Assembly: GCF_033807715.1 (NCBI RefSeq)
Contig: NC_084610.1
Coordinates: 2,891,001 to 2,955,000 of the forward strand
Direction of reading: 5' to 3'
DNA length: 64,000 bases
Source of the DNA: Cololabis saira
Lineage: Eukaryota > Chordata > Actinopteri > Beloniformes > Belonidae
Shown here: one piece after another, positions 1-12,765 of the stretch
Layout of the letters: the number at the start of each line of letters is the position of its first letter
How positions within the stretch are numbered: the stretch's first letter is position 1
The notes under the pieces: generated by a model
What the model saw: only the letters and a program-made list of their open reading frames with translations
What the model was told of the DNA's origin: nothing
The model's database searches: none
Program-made: the position numbers and the translations under genes

Positions 1-1075
1 CCTAGAGATTTTATCGAATTGGCTCACAACTTGGTTTGTACAATCTAGACACATGGCCGACGCTAAATTGCGAAGCTTTTAAGTTTCTGCCAGAGGGCGT
101 GACCGTAGTGATCCGGCGAAGTTTGAGGTCATTTTTAAGCTTCGCCATCAAACATCAATTGGCTGTAATTCAGCAATACATTATTTGATGTGGTCGAAAA
201 CGTATGTGCATGATTGTAGGTTGAGCCTGAACCCATCTATGGTGGAATATTCAGGATCGGTTGTAGCGCCACCTGTTGGCACCAGGAATTGTCATGTCTT
301 GTAGTATGCATCTGTGCTCCAAGCGAGATCAGTTTATTGATCTCAAAGTTGGTGAGATAATAGGTAAGGCATTGACGATGAGTGACAGAGAAAACTGTAA
401 GTTTGTGTCAAAGGGCGTCGCTGTCAGAGGTTGTCAAATTTCGGTGTCTCGCCATGAACATAAAAGTTGTTGTAACTTAAACATAATTGATCAGAATCAA
501 CCCAAAATCAATTCATGTAATCAGGCTTCCATTCTGAACAAGTGGATATGACAATCTTGGATGAACTCCATAGCGCCACCTTTTGGTCAGGTATACATTT
601 TTCATCAAATTATGTGCTTTAGTTGCTGTTTGGTTTATCCAATCTTAACACAATCGACACATATGATTGGCAGTAGGTTCCTTGTTGACTGTGTCGCGTA
701 TCGTGGCCGTAATTTGAAAGGAATTGGCATTTTTATGTCACTCTGTATTTCTGGAAAAATATTAATTAAAAATCAAAGATTTTGTGTAAGGAAAATTAAA
801 TGGCAGTTTCAGATAGCTTAAAACAGGACTAAAAAATCATACACTGGAACATATTATTTTCGGAGAACTTTGTCACTCTAAAAATTAAAAACATTAACTA
901 ATAACGTAAAAAGCTATGGCTTTGCCATAAAATGTCAAAATTAACATCCGACTTCGCAAATACATTGTTTACTGTAATGTGAAAATATTGTGTGAATGTC
1001 AATAAAGTCCTTCAAATACGTGATTTTAAATGAATATTTATGTCGAATGAATCATTGCCACCCTGTCTCAGACTG
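1..1075. other. Dispersed repeat region, no gene seen
   Basis: No exon is recognisable. Two blocks begin with the same motif, AGCGCCACCTGTTGGC-like at 266-282 and AGCGCCACCTTTTGG at 571-585, about 305 bp apart, suggesting a tandemly organised interspersed repeat of unknown class. It lies within or 3' of the long collagen intron. Confidence 0.35.
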
Positions 1076-1807
1076 TCACACACGTGAACGCGCAAAATGC
1101 AGCTCTGAGTTGGGGAAGAGAAAGGGGAGGGGGCGCGCTCCTGCGCAGGAGGACGGGGGGGCGGGGCGCTTATGCGCGCGCACCTCCCTGTGCATCAGTG
1201 TTGAGACGCAGTTAGTTTTGCGGCAACTAATACTCTAACCAGGCCCGGACTGGCCATAGGGAGAACCGGGAGTATTCCCGATGCGCCGGTCTAGGATGCC
1301 GCCTGCGTCTCTCTCTCTTTTTTTTTTTTTTTTTTACACAGGCGGCTGGTGCGCCGCAGCGCCGGCTATTTGACTTTTTTTCCAAGTTAGAGAGTCAGGC
1401 CAGGCGAATCAGAGGCCACTCAGGCCAGTAGCTTGTGAGTTGGGCAAGATAGTTGGTTTGTTTCAAATTAACACCCGCCCCAACAGTATCACCGAACAGA
1501 CAGCGCGCCGTGGCCGCGTGTGCGTGTGCGTGTGCGCGAGTGGACCGGGAGACGAGTCCAGAGGCAAATAATGCACACCCAGCCGGGTAAAAAAGAAAAA
1601 GAGGAAAGGCGGCACCGAGAGGGAGAGAGAAAAAAAAGGCGCTGGAGGAAGACACGGCCAAATGTCAACAAAGATGCGTCCGCACGTAAGTTGCAGTTCA
1701 CTTTCAGGCTACACAGTGTAAATATGTAGCCTATAAGCCCTGGCCTTTAAATGAAAATAAGGATTGAGATTTTAAAATTATTGATTTATAAGACACTTTA
1801 TTATAAA
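1076..1807. other. GC-rich segment, possible 5' part of a DNA transposon
   Basis: A local GC and CpG rise (1080-1240) is followed by AGGCCCGGACTGGCCATA at 1241, then a T-run. A lysine/arginine-rich open stretch (1571-1729, starting MHTQPGKKEKEERRHREGE) resembles the basic N terminus encoded by some hAT/ZMYM-like elements, but it is too short to classify. No host gene seen. Confidence 0.25.
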
Positions 1808-1895
1808 CAGTACTGGAGTTGAGGGGGGATGAGGGGGGGATGGCATCCCCCCCTGAAATAAAAACGGTCCAAATCATCCCCCCAGTAAAACTGCC
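1808..1895 (+). mobile_element. hAT-type MITE 'CAGTACTGGAGTTG', 5' fragment
   Basis: Starts with the terminal motif CAGTACTGGAGTTGAGG and the G-run/C-run hairpin seen in the four full copies at 6495, 18361, 41832 and 44572, then breaks off after AAAACTGCC. The 3' end is missing. Confidence 0.7.
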
Positions 1896-2232
1896 GACAT
1901 GCAGCTCGCTTTTTTTATTTCTCTACCGACACAGAGACCACTTAAATAAAACCACACTGATTTTGAGTCAAACCCGTCTTTTTAAATTCAATTTTTATAC
2001 AGAAAATAATTACAGTGCATGTATTACACCTTATTTCACAGCAGCTTTGCAATTGTATTATATTATTATCGGCTTTCAGCCGAGATCTAGTCGGGACCGC
2101 GCAGCGCCGCGGAGGAGGTGCATTCAGGGACCGGTCGGAATTCTAAATTTGACCGATTATCCTCCTGGTGCGTTCAGGGACAACTGGAATTTACTGGATT
2201 TGGCGAGAATTGCTTCATTTGCTTAAACATTA

Positions 2233-2654
2233 TTTAAAGGTGACCTATTATGGCATTTAATGTATATTTTAAACAGGCATTGAATGTCTTAAAAACAAGC
2301 TTTTGAAGGTTTTTTCTACATAAATGAGAAATTCAGCCTCTGGGCCATGTCTTTATTTTTACCGTTTCTAACCTTCTCTATGAGGGATTCTGAGGGGAGG
2401 GGGGGCTATGTTAATGAGGCTCTGTGCTGATTGGCTGCCTGAATGACGTGTAGCAGGGGAGCTTTAAGCCTGAATCACAATTGTGGGTCAATGATGTATA
2501 AGGCCTTTGAGAGGCCTATTTTTAAAATACTTAAAATAAAGATGTATTTGGCCATTTTCCAAACATTTGGAATGTAGTGTGCATATATGTGAAAACTTAA
2601 AACAAAGGTATTTTAGTGTTTTTAAACCTACATTAATAGGGCAACGACCTTAAA
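2233..2654 (+). mobile_element. TTAA-type MITE related to the 9805-10890 element
   Basis: Shares CCTATTATGGCAT, AACAAGCTTTTGA, TTCAGCCTCTG and GGCTCTGTGCTGATTGGCTG with the element at 9805-10890 but lacks most of its interior. It ends near ATTAATAGGGCAACGACCTTAA, an imperfect inverse of the start. Confidence 0.55.
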
Positions 2655-2968
2655 AAAGTAATTGGGGGCGACCGTTATTTATCTCAAAATTAATAGATTT
2701 CCTTAACAAAATGTATATTTAAATAAGTATCAGTAATTAAATTAACTTTTCAAGAAAGATAGACTCATGTGTCCTTTCATTTTTGAAAACCATTTTGAAA
2801 TACATTTTATCTATAATGGAAGTGTCACCCTCATAAAGCCATTTATGCATACTATACCAATGATTTATATTTGAACCAAAACTCATAGACATTAAATTTA
2901 GAATTTGCGGATTTCCTAAGTTCTATAGTAAACCATGGTTTGTTAAGGTTTTCAGAGCTTCCTTTATC
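2655..2968. other. AT-rich intron/intergenic sequence, nothing recognised
   Basis: No exon, repeat terminus or RNA gene could be recognised here. Confidence 0.4.
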
Positions 2969-2969
2969 G

Positions 2970-3690
2970 GTACACACCTGTATCATAGCACAACTTAAAG
3001 AAAAGTCTCCTGGCGCCATGGCCGAAACCCAACAGGAAGTCGGCCAGTTTGAATTAATCATGTAATTTTGGCGCAATTTATGCCATTCCTTCAGCCGCTT
3101 CTTCGCCAGAACCGTAACGTGCACCCAGGTGTGTTATACATCAAAATGTGCGTCTCCATCCTGCAATAACGTGCATAACTTTTCTCAGTCAAAAGCGTTA
3201 CCGTGGCGATGATAGACGCCAAAAAGCGCGCCCCCAATTCATCTGATTGGTCCATACAGATAAAACTTCGTGCCTCAAGTCCCACAATACGCTTTGACGT
3301 ACATGCACGAAAATCGGTACACACCTGTATCATGTCGCAACTTAAAGGAAAGTCTCTTGGCGCCATGGCCGAAACCGAACAGGAAGTCAGCCATTTTGAA
3401 CATTTTGAATTAATCGTGTAATTTTGGCGCAATTTATGCCATTTCTTCGGTCATTAATTCAGCCCGAACCCTAACGTGCACCCAGGTGTGTTATACATCA
3501 AAACGTGCTTCTCCATCCTCCGACACCACGCATTACTTTTCTCTTTCAAAAGCGTTACCGTGGCGACGCTAGACGGCAAAAAGCGCGCCCACCCTTCATC
3601 TGATTGGTTCAGACAGAAAAAACTTTGCGCCTCAAGCCCCATAATACGGTTTGACGTACATGAACGAAAATTGGTACACACCTGTATCAT
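2970..3690. repeat. Tandem repeat, about 350-bp unit, two copies
   Basis: GTACACACCTGTATCAT recurs at 2970, 3317 and 3674, each followed by CAACTTAAAG and, in the first two, GGCGCCATGGCCGAAAC and a GGTGTGTTATACATCAAAA block. Two near-full units are followed by the start of a third. Class unknown. Confidence 0.7.
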
Positions 3691-3759
3691 GTCGCAACTT
3701 AAAGAAAAGCCAGGCCTGTCGATAAATTAGATTTTTCATGGTTTGCATTAATGGGCGTG

Positions 3760-4175
3760 GCCTAACGGCTCAACAGCGCCCACTAGAATACTTTTCTCTG
3801 CCATAACTTTTGAAAGGTTTTACATAAAGAGTCGTGGGTGGTATCATGGGACTCGGTATTGAGTCCTTGACCATAATTGGCGAAAATTAGCCCCGCCCCT
3901 TCTTCTGATTGGTTGTCCCGATTTTCTGCTATAACTTTGGAATGGTTTGACATAGAGAGTCGTGGGTGGTGTCATCACATTCTGTATGGAGTCCTTGACC
4001 TTCATTGGCCTGAATTAGCCCCGCCCCTTCTTCTGATTGGTTGTCCCTTTTTTCTGCTATAACTTTTGAATGGTTTGACATAGGAAGACGTGGGTGGTGT
4101 CATTTCTGATATGCTTATGGGGGGCGGTGGCCGTGAGTGCGAGGGCCCGTTCATCGCTGCTTGCAGCTTTAATTA
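3760..4175. repeat. Tandem repeat, about 128-bp unit
   Basis: AGCCCCGCCCCTTCTTCTG followed by ATTGGTTGTCCC and TGCTATAACTTT recurs with a 128-bp period (CCCCGCCCCT at 3891 and 4019), with GTCGTGGGTGGTGTCAT between. A diverged first unit starts near 3780. It ends with GAGGGCCCGTTCATCGCTGC near 4140. Confidence 0.65.
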
Positions 4176-4450
4176 TTTTAATATTGCTGATTATGGCTTA
4201 CAGTTTAAGATTAAGATTGCCAGAATATTCTAATTTTTTGAGATAGGATATTTGAGTTTTCTTAAGATGTAAACCATGATCAGTATTAAATATTAAATAT
4301 TACAATATATTAAATATTACAATATTAAAATAATAAAAGGTTTGCAATATTTCAGTTGATTTGTAATGAATCCAGAATGTATGCCATTTTTGCATTACAG
4401 AAAATAAAGGACTTTATCACAATATTCAAATATTCTGAGACAGTCCTGTA
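4176..4450. mobile_element. Palindromic TA-type MITE (GACAGTCCTGTA family), truncated
   Basis: The 3' terminus CTGAGACAGTCCTGTA at 4435-4450 and the interior (GATTATGGCTTACAGTTTAAG, GATTTGTAATGAATCCAG) match the complete copies at 28213-28583 and 51667-52032. The 5' end is missing. Confidence 0.7.
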
Positions 4451-4489
4451 TATCAATAATTCATTAAATCACACTGTAATTGCTCTCAC

Positions 4490-6415
4490 CTTCATCCCTG
4501 GGTTACCGGGATATCCTGGGAGACCTGTGATTCCTATTGGACCCTGTAGAGAAGAGAAATCTGTGGTCAACTCCCAAAACTAATAAACAGATACAACTCT
4601 CATTTCAGATGACAAAACAAATATTAAGCAAGTTAATTAATAAAGTTCTTACCAAAGGACCTGGTTTACCAAGGTCTCCTGGCGTGCCACGCTTTCCCTG
4701 AGAAGAAAAACACAGGAAATGTCGTAACCCTCCTCTCTTTTGGGGTGTGTGTGCGTTTTCAGGTTGTTGCTGGTGTTTCTTACCGCAGGACCGGTCGGCC
4801 CGATTCTTCCTCTCTCTCCGGGCAAACCAGGTGGTCCCTGAAAACAGACGGCAGTTTTAGCATCCGTGTGGGTGGACACCCGGCTCTGATCAAAGATTAC
4901 GGTGGTGTTTCCTACCAGTGGGCCGGCAGCGCCCATGGAACCCGGGGTACCAGATGAACCCTGCAAAATGGAAGAGCACAAGTTGGAAACGTGCAGTTTC
5001 AAACAATCCAGGGGCTCATATCTTTTTTATTTTACCATACCTTGCTTCCAGCTGCTCCAGACTCGCCTCTTGACCCGGTGAGTCCAGCGTGTCCCTGTTG
5101 GATTTGAATTCAGATCACTTTGTGATGCTTTTTTACTTGAAAAACAAAAACTGTTTCTTCAGAAGTCAAAGCTTACCTTGTGGCCTTTAAGTCCCGGGGC
5201 ACCTGGATTTCCTGGGAATCCTCTCACACCCTGCATTACGAGAATTAATTACTATGAATGATCATGTTTAAATAATACCACAGTAAATGTTGATGACGGT
5301 GATTACCGATGATCCTGGAAACCCTGGCTCTCCAGTTGAACCTGAAGATCCTGATTCTCCCTAAACAGAGAAAAATTTTAATTGCTGTTTGTTTTTTCTC
5401 TTTCTTTTTTTCTCTCGTTCTTTTGGTTTATTTTTTATTTTTTTGTTTATTTAATAAGGATCCCCATTAGTCTTCTCCATGTGAAGACTATTCTTCCTGG
5501 GGTCCACACACAAAGACATACAAAAAATTACAATAATCACAAATCAAAAAGGGTGAAAACATTCACCAGAATTCCTAAAATAATAAATTAAAACAAAAAC
5601 AAAATAAAAGATTAAATAACCAACCAAAAACATCAACATCTTAAGTAACAATATTTGCTACCACTATATATTCTAATATACTTACAATTTAAAATATATT
5701 TAGTATTTAATCTGTAATATACTTATACTACTATACTATATATACTCATAGCCTACAGTAATTTCAAATATATTTACTATTCAATTTATATTGAAAATTA
5801 AATTTGGTGAAGAGGAATGTGGAGATGGAGAGGTGCCTAGCACTCTTGAGAGGAGATGGGTTTTGGTGTGACTCACGTCGGATCCAGGTTTTCCTGGAGG
5901 TCCGTCAGGTCCTCGGTGACCCGGCTCTCCCTGAAAGAACACACGAGTAGATCTCAGTGTCTCAGCTCTAGAAGTGAACTTAAAATGGATCCCGGATGTA
6001 TGCATGTTCCTACCATTGCTCCTGGATCTCCAGCCTCCCCTGGAATCCCCTGACCACCAGTTGGTCCCTGAACAAGGACATCAGAACCAGCATTAGCTGC
6101 TTTGTGATAAATGAGTTGACCAGAGGTGGCAAATCCGGCTTCAGAAAGTAAAAGTCCTACCATGTATTTGTTCTGTCCATTCACTCAACCAGCTGATTCT
6201 AATCAGCACAGCTCTTCAGCCAGGTAGATGAGCTAATTAGTGAACTCACCTGGTTTTAGTGAATGGACAGAACAAATATATGGCAGGACTTTTACTTTCT
6301 GAAGCCGGATTTGCCACCTCTGGAGTTGACAAACAGACAAAAAAGGTTTTGCTCAGAGGAAAAGACTCACTGGTGCCCCGGCGGGTCCTGGAACTCCTCG
6401 TGCTCCTGCTTCACC
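4490..6415 (-). CDS. col5a2: Main triple-helix exons 1-10
   Basis: Ten exons of 45 or 54 bp (6371-6415, 6014-6067, 5877-5930, 5307-5360, 5177-5230, 5041-5094, 4916-4960, 4784-4837, 4653-4697, 4490-4543). Each starts with a Gly codon, ends on a full codon and encodes perfect Gly-[56 protein letters not shown] and others. No Gly interruption was found in the ten exons, so the gene looks intact here. The next 3' exon is not found between 1 and 4489, so that intron is at least 4.5 kb. Confidence 0.85.
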
Positions 6416-9400
6416 CTGAAACAACAGAATGTCATACTTGCACAAACACACACATTTTTCCACATTTAAAACCAAATTTGCTTTTTATTATAGGCAGTAC
6501 TGGAGTTGAGGGGGGACGGCATCCCCCCTGTAATAAAAACGGTCCAAATCATCCCCCCTGTAAAACTGCCATCCCTCCTTTCCATCCCTTATGTCATTTC
6601 ATCAATGAATGTGGTTTTACTGCTATTTCAACATTTAGAGTCATCACCAGAAAAATAACACCAGAAAAATAACTTATTTGACAATTTTCACCTGTTTCAA
6701 GTAAAATTTATCTTCTCATTACAAGCAAAAAAATCTTGTTCCACTGGCAGATTTTTCTACTTATTTCAAGTGAAAATCTACTTGAAAAAGGTGAAAATTG
6801 TTGTTTTTTCCAGTGATGAGTCTTGTTTAAGTGTAATGAGATTTTTTTACTAAAATGAGACATTTTAACTAGAAATAAGACAAATACTCTTGTTAAGATT
6901 GTGAGTTTTTGCAGTGATCCATGTTACTTATCCTGTGAAGGACAGAGTCATATTGATAAGTTCAGAAAAGTGTTTTTTATTGTTGTGTTTTGATGTATTT
7001 GATGTAAGCCCAGTGGATATTTAAAGCTTACAGAAGGCTGCATTTAACTGCTGCTATGTCATTCCTGCAGTATTTCTGCAGCTGTTTTGGTCACTGCTAT
7101 TATTTGTAATATATTATATTATTTGTAATAATATGATCAAATCCACCATCCCCCTGATTCTTTTTTACAACTCCAGTACTGGTTATAGGCGCAGCTCTGC
7201 AGGACACACCCGTGTCCCCGACACCATCCTCGCCGCCATACTCGACTTCTCTCCGAAATCCAAAGCCATCTGTGACATCAAGTGTCCCTACAAAGAAGAA
7301 CGGACATGACTCATTCTCTTGTTGAGTTTGACAAACGGATAAGTATTGGTTTGAAAAGGAGAACAGCTCACCCCGGGAGGCCCGTGTTCACCAGGGGGTC
7401 CTGGTTCTCCTGGATTACCTGGTATACCCGGCTCACCGTCAAAACCTGGAGGCCCTGGAAATCCCTACAGCGTTGATGTTTAAATATCATTAATGTGAGA
7501 AATTGTCGATATTTATGGAAAAATGGAGCATCTGTTTTTTTTCTTTTGTAATTTTTAGTTACAAAATTAAGCCCTTGTACTTATTCAGTCAGGGTTAATT
7601 CATTAACATTGATCGCGACTCACCCGTCTGCCTTTAAAGCCTCGAGGTCCGGTGTGTCCCTGAGCTCCTGGAGGGCCCTAAATGAGAAATATTATTAAAC
7701 CAATCACTTTTTCTTTGCTTGAGCACAGTTAACTGGGTGCTGGAAATCACTACCAGCTGGACAAACTGTGACGTGACTCAACTCAACCCTCCTGGGTCTG
7801 AATCTTTCTGATTGAGTGTACTCTAAATGTCTGGAATCTAGAAGACCATTTTTGTTTAGGTATAGAGGTGTCAAAGTCTGTAATAGTTGGTACCAGATTG
7901 CAAACAATTGTAGGTCCCTATCCACCTTCAAAAGTCGCTCAAGAGAACATTTAATTCAACAGTGTAGACAAGAAAGCTCTTGCTTTTCCCACTGTTAATG
8001 TTTCTTTTGTACCGGTACTTGATATTCTGTGTTGCTACGGAAGAGTATTAGGGCCATGCAGGAGAAAAAATATTTTGAGAGGTGAAGATTTTTTTTTCTT
8101 GTGCACTTTGAGAAAAAAGTCGAAATGTTGAGAAAAAAGTCAAAATTTTGTGAATAAAGTTGAAATTTCGACTTTAGTCACGAAATTTCGACTTCATTCT
8201 TGAAATAGTATTTCAACATTATTCTTGACATTTTGAATTTTTCTTGACATTTCGACTTTTTTCTCTGCATTTTGACTTTTTTCTCGACATTTCAACTTTT
8301 TTCTCAATATTTCAACTTTATTCACAAAATTTTGACTTTTTTCTCAAAATTTTGACTTTTTTATCAACATTTCGACTTTTTTCTTGAAGTGCATAATGAA
8401 AAAAAAATCTTCCTCCTCAAAATATTATTTTCATTTTTCTCCTGCCTGGTCTTCCGTAGTGTTGCCACTTGTTCAGCATAATATTCATATTTTCATGATC
8501 ATGTCTTTATAGGTCAACAGTCATTTTTTATTTTCATTTTCATGTTCTGCATGCAATTTTTATGATGTATTATTATTTTTTTTATTTTATATTTTGTATC
8601 CTCATAACTATATTGTTAAATGTTATTAGGTGGGGGCTCCTCATAAGCCTCCTGGCTTGCTCGCTCCTCCCTGCACAGTTTCTTTTAACTGCACTTATTT
8701 GTGTGATGTTATTTTTATTGTATGTGCTAAATAAAACTAAAACTAAACTAAACTAAAATCTACTGCAGTCAATGATGCTGCGACTGCACCGAGCTCTGGC
8801 AGCACTCGTCTTGGATGTTGTTTCAATAGCAGCACTTGAAATGTGGATGTTTGGACAGATTTGACTTTGTTAAGTACCATATTTTCTGGACTATAAGCCG
8901 CACCTGCATATAAGCTGCATCCACTCTATTTAAAAAAAAAAGATATGCAAGCCGCAGATATTTATGTGGTTAGATTAGATATTTACTACATGTACAGAAG
9001 GATTTTGAACTGTAAATGATGTACATGTTTGTACCTAAATAGATCTTTCCTAACAGTGTCTTTTAACACGGCAGCAACTTTGCTGATTAAAACGGGACAG
9101 AGCCAAGAGAAAATAACCGCTATTTATTTATCTATTTATCTGTTTGAAATCTGCTTCTACCTACTTCTATCTGCTAAAGAAGAAGTAGCGTATTCTTCTT
9201 TGCATTTATTTTGTCTTAGTTTTGATTCTAATTCCGGTTAGAGCGCCCCGAGCGGTGAAAGAAAAATCCACAGAATAGCTGCACCTTTGTATAAGCTGCA
9301 TGGTTGAAAACCTAAGAAAAAAGTAGAGGCTTATAGTCCAGAAAATAAGGCAATATTGATCAGCTGTGACCAATACGAAGTGGGCGAGTCCCAGCTTGCC

Positions 9401-12361
9401 AGGCCTGTTAGTCCGTCCTGCCTGCAACATGGCGCTGTGCCATACGAGGAAAGATACGTCTGAACCGCTCTACTCACCATGGGTCCTGAAGGTCCAGGGT
9501 TTCCCACCACCTGAGGTCCACAAAGAAAGAAATTGATGTCTTGTCTGAAGCCACAAAGTCCTATGATAGATGACTGTTCCTTTATTTGTACTATACTTAC
9601 ATAAGGAATATCTCCTGGTTCACCTTTCTGTCCCTACAAGACAAGAACATTGATCATTTGTCAGTTTACCTGTGTCATAGTTTAAAAGGTAAATATATAT
9701 GTGTCTAAACCAGCCACTTACCTGGAAGCCCATGATTTCTGGGGGAAAACAAGATGCAAGTCATTAGTTGACAGTTGACATTTGATTTGCACAATTTGTC
9801 TTAAAGGGGGCCTATTATGGCATCTAATACCTATTTTCAACAGGCCTTGAATGTCTTAAAAACAAGCTTTTGATTGTTTTCGCTAAATAAATTAGAAATT
9901 CAGCCTCTGATCCATGTCTTTATCTTCCCATTCTCTAACCTCATTATCTATGTGGGATTCTGAGTGGGCGGGGCTATGATAATGAGGCTCTGTGCTGATT
10001 GGCTGCCTGACTGACGCGATACACTGCTACGGAAAAATGGAGGAAGCTCCGGCAGACGGAGTTATTTACACCGTGTCATAACTGCATGCGATGCGAGCGA
10101 GCGTCAGCGACAAAATCAATTCCATTGCTTTATTTTCTATTGGACTGTCCTAACTGGACGCAGCGATGCATCGCGCCGTTTTGAGCTGAACATTTGTCGG
10201 ACGCCCTGCTTCTATTTTCTTTCAGCCGCTCCGGTTGAAAGCCGGTAGAAAGCGCTGTAGGAAACAGCGGATGAGGAACGGCTGATCCAGTTAGTTGAAA
10301 TGAGAAGTTATCTCTATTGGCCCTTTTGCACTAGTCCTTACTTGGCCCGACTTTGCTCGTCACGCCTCTACCCGCCTCTACCCGTTTTGTCCCCGTGTGT
10401 TTTTCCACATCCAGGGGAGAAGTGGGTAGGTTGGGGTGAAGCTGCTGTGACGTACTCGATTGCGCAACCGCTTTGTTCATGTCGGCGCTGATCAGAGCGG
10501 CTGAGAGTAAAACAGCCCGTCTACATCCATTTTTTAATTCTCTCCTCAGCCACCAGGTTTATGAACATCTGCACCTCAGAGTTGGATCATGAAACAGACG
10601 TTTTGCGCTTTATTATAAAATCGCCGCGAGCCGCGAGTCATTCTCGTGGACGCTCATGCAGTTACACGGTTTTATAGTTGTGGGCGTGGTTTGCATTTTG
10701 GTTACGTAACGACGGGAGCAGAATCTTATTGGCTCGTAGATCCACATCACACAGGATGGATCATCCGGGCGGCTGTACAGACACTGCAGAATTTGGTTGC
10801 TTTCCTCCTTCTCTGAGTTGTCAGGCTGAGGGGAGACCAGTTTGTATATGTTAAAGCAAGAAAAAACCTGTTTTTCATAATAGGTCCCCTTTAAGGCACA
10901 ATACATCAAGATGTAGGTAACTAAAACTGAGCTAGTACAAGGTTTTTAGATTCCCTGATGGTTGAACCTTGTTCAGGTGCAGCATAGGTAAACTGGCCTC
11001 ACCAATCCTGCCGCCGGCGCTGGCAAAGCTGTCGCAGACGGGGCAACACTCGCCCTCAGGGGTGACCACCTTGTTGCAGTTGGTCAGAGCTTCACACTGG
11101 ATCTCATCACAGATGGTGACGCCGTTGTCGCAGACGCACACGCGACAAGGCTCGGGTTTCCAGATGGCGTTGTGCTGGTAGACCTCGCCCTCAACCGTGC
11201 AGCTTTGTTCTTTATTCTCCTCTACAGCTGCAAGAGAGCACAAGCAGGACGATGACAACCACGGTGAAGAGAAACTAGTTTAAAACTGAACGCAGGGATT
11301 TATTTCAGTCTTTTATGTAAGATTAATATATGCATTTGAGCTAGGCTTGGTGTCTTTGCTTTCGTAAAGCTCTTGTCCTCATTTTCACGAGTATTTGCCT
11401 TATCTGATTTCCTTACCTGGCATCAACAACTAAATAAAATGAATACCCATGATAAAATAAGTATTTAAAGTGCCAGAAAATGACAAAGTGTAAGAAAGAG
11501 TTGTAAAGAAAGTGCTGCAGTTGGATGTGAGTTATGACGTCAGAGGGGTTAGGAGAGGACGGGTTCTCGGAAGAGATGCATCTTCAAGAGTTTCTTGAAA
11601 GTCTAGAGGTGCTGGTGTTCTGATAGACACTAGAACCTCGTTCCTCGTTCTGTGAACCTGCAAGTGTGGACTTAATGATCAAGCAGGAGAATAAGCCTTG
11701 ATTTAAAAACACTGGAGACCCTGAAGTCTTTTCGTAGGACGACATTAGCGACTTAAACTTGTCGTGGGTAGCCAGAGGTAGACAGTTGAGTTATGGCGAG
11801 TAACGATGTCACGTGAGCTTTGTCTGGCTGGTTGAACAACAGACGTGCCGCTGCATCTGTGGAGGTTTAACCGAGCATGCTGACGACACGTGAGACGGGG
11901 ATTGTAATCATTTAGGAGAGAAATGACCGTGAGGACCCAGATAGGACAGTGATTGACGGACAAGATGTAGAAATTGTAGAGTCCTACAAGTATCTGGGAA
12001 CTATAATACACAATAAGCTGACATTTGAGAGTAACACCAACTTAATTTACAAGAAAAGTCAGCAGCGTCTGTACTGTCTTACAAAACTGTCCAAATTCCA
12101 TGTAGATTCATCCTTGATGTCCATGTTCTATCATTCTTTCATTGAGTCTGTATTAACTTTTTCTTTCATTTGTTGGTTTTCATCACTTAGGGTAAAGCAG
12201 AAAACTGTTCTTACCAAGGTGGTTAATGTCTGTAGTAAAATAATTGGCTCTGCTCAGGTGACTCTACAGGACCTGGATAACAAACAGCTGTATAGGAAAG
12301 AAAAAACTATCCTATGGGACTGTTCCATCCTCTACACCAAGAGTTTCAGTTCCTCCCATCG

Positions 12362-12455
<94 letters not shown>

Positions 12456-12680
12456 TACATATATAACAGATAGAAACATTCTTTTGTACCTTCTGCATCT
12501 CCTTCTCAATTCCATGAGGAAAAGGTAGCTGTTGTGGGGCTTGGATTTTTAGATTTAAACTCGTTGTCGTTTACTATGTGTATATGTGTATATATTTCTG
12601 CAAAATTAATTGCCCCATTGGGGACAAATAAAGTGATTGGTTGGTTGGTTGGTTGGTTGGTTGGTTGGTTGATTGGTTGG

Positions 12681-12765
<85 letters not shown>

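Noticed and set aside
5382..5591. Possible collagen exon in the T-rich intron
   Set aside because: No Gly-X-Y run; sequence looks like LINE 3' end and AT-rich spacer.
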